Source of the DNA: Tiliqua scincoides
Lineage: Eukaryota; Chordata; Lepidosauria; Squamata; Scincidae
Length of the DNA stretch: 64,000 nt
Reading direction: 5' to 3'
Assembly: GCF_035046505.1 (NCBI RefSeq)
Contig: NC_089822.1
Span: 113,229,307 to 113,293,306 of the forward strand
The translations under genes were made by a program, and so were the position numbers. Shown piece after piece: positions 57,113-64,000 of the stretch. Numbering within the stretch: position 1 is the first letter of the stretch; each line of letters starts with the position of its first letter. Under the pieces are notes generated by a model. It saw only the letters and a list, made by a program, of their open reading frames with translations. It was not told the DNA's origin and did no database searches.

Positions 57113-57221
57113 ATGGCGGCCTCCTGGGCTGCCAGCGGAGGCGTGAGCCTGACCCGCCTTCGGCTGCGGCTGTTCTTCGGCGCTGCCGGGCAGTTCCTGT
57201 TCCGAGGCTTCCGCACTGCAG
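57113..57221 (+). CDS. FDX2: FDX2 coding exon 1 (mitochondrial ferredoxin 2)
   Basis: The exon encodes MAASWAASGGVSLTRLRLRL, FFGAAGQFLFRGFRTA and one base, ending at ctgcag|gtggga. FDX2 is the [2Fe-2S] ferredoxin that passes electrons to the ISCU scaffold during Fe-S cluster assembly. The peptide is Arg-rich, lacks acidic residues and is predicted to form a mitochondrial presequence. MAAS...GGVS resembles the human N-terminus (MAASMARGGVSA). The call rests on this short match plus position: in human FDX2 lies directly downstream of RAVER1 in the same direction. The ferredoxin-domain exons (with the CEASLACSTC cluster ligands) are not in the remaining 6.8 kb, so they must lie beyond the window. 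Confidence 0.7.
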
Positions 57222-57327
57222 GTGGGAGGGGAGCGGTCGCCGCGTGTTTCCTCCGACCCCCCCCACCTGTGATGGTGGAGGGGCGCTCAGACCTGTCCCG
57301 CCCTCCTCCCTGGCTGCTGCTTTAGGG

Positions 57328-57792
57328 CAGGGGCGTGCGGTGGGCGGGCAGGCAGATAGGTGAGGCAGAGCCTCCCCACTGGAGTCCTTCGCAAAGGGTC
57401 TCAGCCATGTGAGGCACCTGCAATCCATGTGCGGTGGGCGGGCAGGCAGGTGAGGCAGAGCCTCCCCACTGGAAGCCTTCACAAAGCACCGCCACCATGT
57501 GAGGCGCTCAAGCACCCACTTGGCACATGGGTCGTGAGTGCTTGGGCACCTCCCACAGTGGCGGTGCTTTTCAAAGGACACAGGTGCTGAGGCTCTGCCT
57601 CACCTGCCTCCTCACACACAGCGTGTGGGTTGTGGGTGTTTGTGCACATCGCATGGCAGTGGCGCTTTTCCAAGGACTCCAGTGGGGAGGCTCTGCCTCA
57701 TCTGTCTCCCAACACATGGCAGTGGCACTTTTCAAAGGACTCCAGTGAGGAGGCTCTGTCTCACCTGCCTCCCCATTCCCTGCATGTCTCTG
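57328..57792. mobile_element. Fold-back hAT element with internal direct repeats
   Basis: tgctttaggg flanks both sides (57318-57327 and 57791-57800), covering an 8-bp hAT duplication ctttaggg. The ends caggggcgtgcgg and (complement) cagagacatgcagg differ mainly by transitions. Inside, gaggcagagcctccccactgg occurs twice on the left (near 57362 and 57454) and its complement several times on the right (period about 63 at 57673 and 57736), so the whole can fold back on itself. Confidence 0.75.
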
Positions 57793-58104
57793 CTTTAGGG
57801 AGGGGTTTGGGCAGACCCACTACCAAGCCTGGTCCCTGAAGGGGAGCAGAGTTCCCTTTCTCTTTTCAAATGCTTCCCCCTCCCTCCTTCCCATGATCTC
57901 CCTGTTTTTTAGATACTTGACCTGATTTCATTTAATGAAATGCTTCAGTTACCAAGATCATTTTGTTTTTTGTAGATGCTTCTCTTCCCCTCCCTTTTCT
58001 GCACTTAAATTCCATATTATCTATCCTCCCAAGGAGCCTAGAACAGTATATGCATGTTTTATCCCCCTCCCACCCTGCTTCATTGTTGTAATGACTGAAA
58101 TAGG

Positions 58105-58272
58105 TTAGGCAACTTTCCAGCTCTGGTGTAGCCACAATGCAGCCCCATAGTAAGGGAACACATGTTCCCGTACTTTAAGAAGGCCGAAGGGACTGCCTCT
58201 CCACCACAGGATGCATTGCACACCCAACTGGCACAACTGCACCAGCACTGGAAAATCAGATAGGATTGGGCT
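58105..58272 (-). mobile_element. PIF/Harbinger-like MITE copy
   Basis: The right end (ctggaaaatcagataggattgggc) and the internal text (aagggaacacatgttccc, cactggcacaactgcaccagc-type) match the MITE at 6282-6458 in reverse orientation. The left end is degraded. Confidence 0.6.
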
Positions 58273-58540
58273 CTCTGAAAGCTGGTTCAAGATCTGCCAG
58301 TAAGGCTTTGAGACTTTGAATCTGTACCTGGATCTCCCCATCTAAATAGACTAATCTGTTGATTATCACATCTAAGGTTTCTAGAAAAGGAAGGGGGGAG
58401 TCAACAACAAGGCTTGTGGCAGTTTAAAGATTAACAGATTCCTCGATGCATAATGTTTTGTTGGCTGGAGCTGTTTGTCACTTCTTCAGGGTACTTCAGA
58501 GTACCTACAGCTCTGATTACCTTTAGTAATTACTAAATTA

Positions 58541-61500
58541 TTGTATTGTATTGGCAACCTTCAGTCTCGAAAGACTATGGTATCGCGCTCTGAAAGGTGG
58601 TTCTGGCACAGCGTCTAGTGTGGCTGAAAAGGCCAATCCGGGAGTGACAATCCCTTCCACACCGGGAGCAAGTGCAGTCTGTCCCTGGTCTGTCTCCCTG
58701 GCTATGGGCCTTCCTTCTTTGCCTCTTAGCCTCAGACTGTTGGCCAAGTGTCTCTTCAAACTGGGAAAGGCCATGCTGCACAGCCTGCCTCCAAGCGGGC
58801 CGCTCAGAGGCCAGGGTTTCCCACTTGTTGAGGTCCATCCCTAAGGCCTTCAGATCCCTCTTGCAGATGTCCTTGTATCGCAGCTGTGGTCTACCTGTAG
58901 GGCGCTTTCCTTGCACGAGTTCTCCATAGAGGAGATCCTTTGGGATCCGGCCATCATCCATTCTCACGACATGACCAAGCCAACGCAGGCGTCTCTGTTT
59001 CAGCAGTGAATACATGCTAGGGATTCCAGCACGTTCCAGGACTGTGTTGTTTGGAACTTTGTCCTGCCAGGTGATGCCGAGGATGCGTCGGAGGCAGCAC
59101 ATGTGGAAAGCGCTCAGTTTCCTCTCCTGTTGTGAGCGAAGAGTCCATGACTCGCTGCAGTACAGAAGTGTACTCAGGACGCAAGCTCTGTAGACCTGGA
59201 TCTTGGTATGTTCCGTCAGTTTCTTGTTGGACCAGACTCTCTTTGTGAGTCTGGAAAACGCGGTAGCTGCTTTACCGATGCGCTTGTTTAGCTCGGTATC
59301 GAGAGAATGTGTGTCGGAGATCGTTGAGCCAAGGTACACAAAGTCATGGACAACCTCCAGTTCATGTTCAGAGATTGTAATGCAGGGAGGTGAGGCCACA
59401 TCCTGAACCATGACCTGTGTTTTCTTCAGGCTGATTGTCAGTCCAAAATCTTGGCAGGCCTTGCTAAACCGATCCATGAGCTGCTGGAGATCTTTGGCAG
59501 AGTGGGTAGTGACAGCTGCATCGTCGGCAAAGAGGAAGTCACGCAGACATTTCAGCTGGACTTTGGATTTTGCTCTCAGTCTGGAGAGGTTGAAGAGCTT
59601 TCCGTCTGATCTGGTCCGGAGATAGATGCCTTCTGTTGCAGTTCCAAAGGCCTGCTTCAGCAGGACAGCGAAGAAAATCCCAAACAAGGTTGGTGCAAGA
59701 ACACAGCCCTGCTTCACTCCGCTTTGGATGTCAAAAGGGTCTGATGTGGAGCCATCGAAGACAACAGTGCCCTTCATGTCCTTGTGGAAAGATCTGATGA
59801 TGCTGAGGAGCCTGGGTGGACATCCAATCTTGGGGAGAATCTTGAAGAGGCCGTCTCTGCTGACCAGGTCGAAAGCCTTTGTGAGATCTATGAAGGCTAT
59901 AAAGAGTGGCTGTCGTTGTTCCCTGCATTTCTCCTGCAGTTGTCTAAGGGAGAATACCATATCAGTGGTGGACCTGTTGGCTCGGAATCCACACTGCGAT
60001 TCTGGATAGACGCTCTCTGCAAGTACCTGGAGCCTCTTTAGTACAACTCGGGCAAACAGCTTTCCTACAACGCTAAGGAGAGAGATGCCGCGGTAGTTGT
60101 TGCAGTCACCCCTGTCACCTTTGTTCTTGTACAGCGTGATGATGTTTGCATCCCTCATGTCTTGAGGTACTCCACCTTCTCTCCAGCAGAGACAGAGGAT
60201 TTCATGCAGCTCAGTGACTATGATCTCTTTGCAGCATTTTAGGACTTCAGCAGGGATGCTGTCTTTTCCAGGTGCCTTGCCAAAGGCAAGGGAGTCCAGG
60301 GCCACGTGAAGTTCTTCTAGGGTTGGTTCACTGTCAAGCTCTTCCAGCACAGGCAGGCACTCAATGTTGTTCAGTGCTTCTTCGGTGACTACATTTTCTC
60401 TGGAATATAGCTCAGAGTAGTGCTGCACCCAGCGTTCCATCTGCTGCGCCCGATCCTGGATGACCTCGCCTGTGGCAGACTTCAGAGGGGCAATTTTCTT
60501 CTGTGTTGGACCTAGGGCCTGCTTGATACCATCATACATCCCCTTGATGTTGCCCGTGTCAGCTGCTATCTGTATTTCGGAACAGAGCTGGAGCCAGTAG
60601 TCGTTAGCACATCTCCTGGCAGTCTGTTGGACTTTGCTGCGAGCAGTTCGGAGGACCTGCAGGTTGCGCTCACTGGGACAGGCCTTGTATGCTGCTTGAG
60701 CTCTCCTCTTTTCCTCAATGACTGGTGTCAACTCCTCAGAGTGGGCTTCAAACCAGTCTGCCGCCTTGTTGGTCTTCTTGCCGAATATGGACAAGGCGGT
60801 GTTGTAAACGGTATTCTTGAAATGTTCCCATCTGTTGGATGCGTTTGCGTCGGCCGGGCCTGGAAGAGATTCCTCAAGCGCTTGTGCAAATTCCTCCACT
60901 TTTCTCTGATCCCGGGTCTTGCTGGTATCAATGCGAGGTCTTCCTTCCTTTTTCGTGTGATACAGTCGCTTTGTTTGCAGTTTCACTCTGCTGCACACCA
61001 GGGAGTGGTCAGTGTCGCAGGCAGCACCATGATAACTGCGTGTGATCTTGATGCTGGGAAGGCTGGAGCGTCTGGTGAGGATCAGGTCGAGCTGGTGCCA
61101 GTGCTTTGATCTTGGATGTCTCCAAGAGACTCTATGTTGGGGCTTTGTGTTGAAGAATGTGTTGCTGACACAGAGACCGTGATGACAGCAAAACTCTAGC
61201 AGGCGTTGGCCATTTTCGTTCATCCTCCCAGTGCCAAACTGACCTAAGCAAGTGGGCCATGAACTGTTATCAGCACCAACTCTAGCATTGAAATCGCCGA
61301 GGATGAACAATGGCTCTTTTACAGGGATTTTCTTGACAGTGGTGGCCAGGTCATCATAGAATTTGTCTTTGGCTTCTGCTGGAGACGACAGAGTCGGTGC
61401 ATAAGCACTGATGAGAGTGATAGGTCCTGCTGATGACTGGAGCTGCAGGGACAAAATTCTTTCACTTCCCACAGTAGGTGGGATGATGGATTTCAGCAGG

Positions 61501-62456
61501 GTATTTCTGACCGCAAAGCCAACGCCATGTTCCCTGGTTTCGTTTGGTGGTTTTCCCTGCCAGAAAAATGAGAAATTTCTCTCCTTGACAGATCCGGAAT
61601 CTGGCAGCCTAGTCTTTTGAAGGGCGACGATGTCCATCTGCAGTCTGCTCAGCTCCATGTCGATGACAGCTGTTTTGCGTGCGTCATCTATTTCTTGCAG
61701 GTCATCAGAGAAGCCAGGTGTCATTGTCCTAACGTTCCAGGTGCCCAGCTTTAGGGCAGTAGTTTTCTGTTTTCTGTTGCATGGTGCAGAGTTGTCGATC
61801 CGCTTGTCGGTTTTCACCCTAAACCCCACGCACCCCATGAGGTTAACGGACCGTGGCGAGGCAACACCTTGCTGGCTGGGGACTGCCCAGCTTAAGGCGG
61901 GCGGTAGCTGCCCAATGAGATGCAATGATCTCTCCCACCGTCGGAAGCAGCCCCTGGCGTCATGCTCTACGCCAATCGAGCAAAGACTTATAACCGGTAA
62001 ACTGCTGCTTCCCGTGTTGTGCCGACGCCGTATGGCGAAGTTGGAGTGTCCTCTCCAGTGCGCGAAGCCTGGGTAAAGAAGGTATGGAGGATAGGCTGTT
62101 ACCCATGCAGCAAATCCCCCCTCTACACGTCGCTGGAATGGTCCAATGGAAAGGCAGAAGCCAATACGGTTGGTTCCAGCGGCGTCGCAGGAGTTGCCAG
62201 AACGTGACTGTGTTCAGCCATGAACTGCCTAAGGGACTCCGGCTCCTGATTTTGCCTCGAGGTTGACTCCTGAAGCCTTTTCCAGAACTGGATGTAGCCA
62301 CAAGGCAGTGGAGGTTTGAGGTCAGAGTTTCCTTCTCTTAGATGAGCTGCCTTCCTAGGCTGACGAGTCCCATCTACCCGGTGGCTGTTTAGTCGCCTCT
62401 TACGACAAGTACAGCCAAACTGAGGGCCTATTCTTAGCCCCCAGCCCCCAGGGGAA
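58541..62456 (-). mobile_element. Apparently full-length LINE (APE-type non-LTR retrotransposon)
   Basis: The element is flanked by identical aattactaaatta (58528-58540 and 62457-62469), a 13-bp target duplication. It has about 530 nt of 5' sequence with a 113-codon ORF of unknown meaning (61960-62301), one long ORF and a 3' end ...gactgaaggttgccaatacaatacaat with a short repeat tail. Shorter 3' copies at 8453-8524 and 51347-51440 belong to the same family. I cannot name the clade surely: the ORF suggests an Ingi/Vingi- or RTE-related group. Confidence 0.85.
58575..61925 (-). CDS. LINE ORF2: endonuclease-reverse transcriptase, 1116 aa, uninterrupted
   Basis: This protein nicks target DNA and primes reverse transcription of the LINE RNA. 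An AP-like endonuclease lies at about residues 58-300 with WNVRT, ILGDFNARVG and DTDHSLV, holding the usual Asn, Asp and His residues. The reverse transcriptase follows, with NYRGISLLS, SQCGFRANRSTTD, FIDLTKAFDLVSR (motif A Asp), SGVKQGCVLAPTLFG and FADD at 799-802 (motif C, Phe instead of Tyr). Then come a WTLRSQQE / RLRWLGHVVRM region and a Cys/His finger (CSRCGRDCHSRIGLFSHTRRC, split) near the C-terminus. No RNase H is seen. The absence of stops over 3.35 kb implies recent insertion. It lies antisense in FDX2 intron 1. Confidence 0.9.
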   Translation of the reverse strand: MHLIGQLPPALSWAVPSQQGVASPRSVNLMGCVGFRVKTDKRIDNSAPCNRKQKTTALKLGTWNVRTMTPGFSDDLQEIDDARKTAVIDMELSRLQMDIVALQKTRLPDSGSVKERNFSFFWQGKPPNETREHGVGFAVRNTLLKSIIPPTVGSERILSLQLQSSAGPITLISAYAPTLSSPAEAKDKFYDDLATTVKKIPVKEPLFILGDFNARVGADNSSWPTCLGQFGTGRMNENGQRLLEFCCHHGLCVSNTFFNTKPQHRVSWRHPRSKHWHQLDLILTRRSSLPSIKITRSYHGAACDTDHSLVCSRVKLQTKRLYHTKKEGRPRIDTSKTRDQRKVEEFAQALEESLPGPADANASNRWEHFKNTVYNTALSIFGKKTNKAADWFEAHSEELTPVIEEKRRAQAAYKACPSERNLQVLRTARSKVQQTARRCANDYWLQLCSEIQIAADTGNIKGMYDGIKQALGPTQKKIAPLKSATGEVIQDRAQQMERWVQHYSELYSRENVVTEEALNNIECLPVLEELDSEPTLEELHVALDSLAFGKAPGKDSIPAEVLKCCKEIIVTELHEILCLCWREGGVPQDMRDANIITLYKNKGDRGDCNNYRGISLLSVVGKLFARVVLKRLQVLAESVYPESQCGFRANRSTTDMVFSLRQLQEKCREQRQPLFIAFIDLTKAFDLVSRDGLFKILPKIGCPPRLLSIIRSFHKDMKGTVVFDGSTSDPFDIQSGVKQGCVLAPTLFGIFFAVLLKQAFGTATEGIYLRTRSDGKLFNLSRLRAKSKVQLKCLRDFLFADDAAVTTHSAKDLQQLMDRFSKACQDFGLTISLKKTQVMVQDVASPPCITISEHELEVVHDFVYLGSTISDTHSLDTELNKRIGKAATAFSRLTKRVWSNKKLTEHTKIQVYRACVLSTLLYCSESWTLRSQQERKLSAFHMCCLRRILGITWQDKVPNNTVLERAGIPSMYSLLKQRRLRWLGHVVRMDDGRIPKDLLYGELVQGKRPTGRPQLRYKDICKRDLKALGMDLNKWETLASERPAWRQAVQHGLSQFEETLGQQSEAKRQRRKAHSQGDRPGTDCTCSRCGRDCHSRIGLFSHTRRCARTTFQSAIP

Positions 62457-62535
62457 AATTACTAAATTAGTAATTAGTAATTACCTTAAGTAATTAGTAA
62501 TTACCTTTAGTAATTACTCTGAGTACCTTTAGTAA
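62457..62535. repeat. AT-rich tandem repeat at the LINE target
   Basis: Variants of agtaattac and ctttagtaatta recur several times here and once on the other side of the LINE (58518-58540), so the LINE landed in a short AT-rich repeat. Confidence 0.7.
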
Positions 62536-62737
62536 TAAAAGTTGGATTTGGTAGTTCTGTCCTGAACAACCCCACTCCCTCTTTCCCCTTCCCAGTGTGT
62601 AGTTGCAAACTATAAAATTGGAATTCAGAGTAGGTTAGCTCTCTGCTCTGACATGTATGGGCTTGTTTTAAAGGCAACAGACCTTATTTCTGACGCTTTT
62701 CAGCAGATCTTCACAGAAATTTCACGTGGGTGACATA

Positions 62738-62892
62738 GGGCACAATCCTAACCCCTTATGTCAGCGCTTCCCAGCACTGGGCAATGCAGCTCCTAGGTAA
62801 GGAAACAAACATTCCCTTACTTTGAGGAGGCCTCCGTGAGTGACACCCATTTGCAGGATGCAGCACATGTCCCATTGGTACCACCAGTGCTT
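62738..62892 (+). mobile_element. PIF/Harbinger-like MITE copy, 3'-incomplete
   Basis: gggcacaatcctaacccctt...cttcccagcactgggcaatgcagc...cattcccttactttgaggaggcctccgtgagtg follows the MITE at 11443-11990 in the same orientation; the right terminus is missing. Confidence 0.55.
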
Positions 62893-63589
62893 TTTTTGTA
62901 GGAAAAAAAAAAGGTGCAGGAACTCACAACTTGTTAATCATTTATTTATTTATTTATTTTTAAACCATTTTTTAATTGGAGAAATAAAATATTTTTATGT
63001 GCTTCCCCCCTAAAGATGAACTTTCTTCTGAGTAGACATGCATAGGATTGGGCTGTCAATCTCCACATCCCGTTCCCCCTAGGTACTTTTTCTACACATG
63101 GGGAAAAATACTGTACAGGTGCACTTGTAGAGTGTAGTATGTAGTGTGGCACTACTTTGAGGAGAGGAAGCAGTGAATGGCTTCCGAAAAATGGCTTACA
63201 TGAGTTCCATGTAGTAAAATTACTCTAAGCAACTGTGGGAGTAAGAACAAAAAAGGAATTCTTACATGAGAGGGGTCCTTAGGTGCACATAGAAACAGCT
63301 ACGTTTGCAAACAAGCAATTAAATATGGTTTAATTCAGGTATCAGAATACTCTGTGTGTTTGGGAAGGCGCTTGGCATGCAATTGTATGTTCTCTGTTGC
63401 CCTGAGCAGCTGCTGTGCATTGCTGGAGAGGAGCTGCAAATGCTGGCTGGTGGAGGGCATGCTGGTGGGGGAAGGATGAGGAGGATCTCCGGCAAGGCTG
63501 GACAGCACGTTGTACACACTTAGAATCCCTTTTCACCTGCCCTTAGCATGTGAAAACAGGTGCAGATATATATCTCTGCCAGGATTAAG

Positions 63590-64000
63590 AGCCCAATCCT
63601 AGGTATGTCTACTCTGAAGTAAGTCTCATTCTAGTCAATGGAGCTTACTCCCAGGAAAGTGCCTAGGATTGCAGCCTAAGAGCCCAATCCTATGCATGTC
63701 TACTCAGAAGTCCACTTTAGTGAATGGGGCTTACTTTGGATAGGATGGCAGCCTTAGAGTCCAATACAGGACTGTCTACTCAGAAGTCAGTCCCATTAGA
63801 GTCAATGGGGCTTCCTCCCAGGAAAGTGTGGAGAGGACTGCAGCCTCAGAGCCAAAGCCTATGGCTGTCTACTCAGAAGTCAGTCCCAGTAGAGGCAGTG
63901 GGGCTTCCTCCCAGGAAAGTGTGGAGAGGACTGCAGCCTCAGAGCCCTTCCTCTGCCTGTCTACTCAGGCTGCAAGGCTATGACACTTTCCCGGGAGTAA
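63590..64000 (+). repeat. Tandem array of the ~92-bp monomer, at least 4 units
   Basis: Units begin agcccaatcctatgc-like and contain gtctactcagaagtcagtcc, cattagagtcaatggggctt and cctcccaggaaagtgtgga, ending ctgcagcctcag. Starts lie near 63590, 63680, 63757 and 63849, with a fifth begun at 63941 and cut by the window end. The third and fourth units are nearly identical; the first two are more diverged. Confidence 0.88.

Larger units (their letters stand above)
57222..64000 (+). other. FDX2: FDX2 intron 1 (partial)
   Basis: Intron by inference from the exon 1 donor. It contains the fold-back hAT, an intact LINE, two MITE relatives and a tandem monomer array. I searched by eye for the ferredoxin cluster motif on both strands and did not find it. 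Confidence 0.6.

Noticed and set aside
61960-62301. LINE ORF1
   Set aside because: A 113-codon ORF lies upstream of ORF2 but has no coiled coil, zinc knuckle or RRM that I can see; it may just be 5' UTR.
57222-64000. Further FDX2 exons
   Set aside because: I looked for the ferredoxin CEASLACSTCHVYV region and nearby text in all frames and did not find it.
1-64000. CRISPR arrays, operons or other prokaryotic systems
   Set aside because: The window is vertebrate nuclear DNA. The tandem repeats seen lack spacer structure and are interspersed-repeat units.

Overview
The window comes from a squamate reptile, most likely a lizard. Split vertebrate genes with GT-AG introns sit in a background of CR1 LINEs ending in GTTCTTATGTTCTTA, a Sauria-type tRNA SINE, hAT and other short DNA transposons, a Penelope fossil and an old MIR. 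It is a nuclear gene region, not a microbial one.

Three host genes lie on the + strand in one direction. The last coding exon of TYK2 (JAK-family kinase) is at 455-589, followed by a long repeat-invaded 3' region that may run to a poly(A) signal near 6932. RAVER1, a three-RRM co-repressor that binds PTB, is complete from its ATG at 12958 to its stop at 52354-52356. I resolve 14 coding exons, including one GC-AG intron and one 87-nt in-frame exon that may be a cassette; together they encode 732 residues. Exon 1 of FDX2 (mitochondrial ferredoxin 2) is at 57113-57221, and the rest of that gene lies beyond the window. The order TYK2-RAVER1-FDX2 matches human 19p13.2 as I recall it, without the ICAM3 that lies between TYK2 and RAVER1 in human.

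The rest is introns and spacers dominated by transposons. 2.3-6.5 kb and 7.5-12.5 kb hold CR1 copies, hAT-like elements (one with a perfect 8-bp duplication) and a four-level nest at 11.2-12.5 kb. RAVER1 intron 1 (13.2-28.8 kb) holds tRNA-derived SINEs, a fold-back element, a 2.4-kb inverted-repeat-ended element with internal tandem repeats and a 1.55-kb TA-flanked element. Intron 2 holds a 2.3-kb hAT-like element and a Penelope fragment with a GIY-YIG-like segment. FDX2 intron 1 holds a fold-back hAT and, antisense, an apparently full-length LINE (58541-62456). That LINE has 13-bp target duplications and an uninterrupted 1116-codon endonuclease/reverse-transcriptase ORF.

The most interesting signal is a LINE-SINE pair. 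At about 43099-43222 a 5S-rRNA-derived SINE carries a 3' tail almost identical to the last ~31 nt of the intact LINE at 58.5 kb. Other leads are TISU/YY1-like start-codon contexts in both RAVER1 and FDX2, a fold-back family sharing a CACTTCYGGTTTT core, and an ~85-92-bp monomer that is both dispersed and locally tandem.
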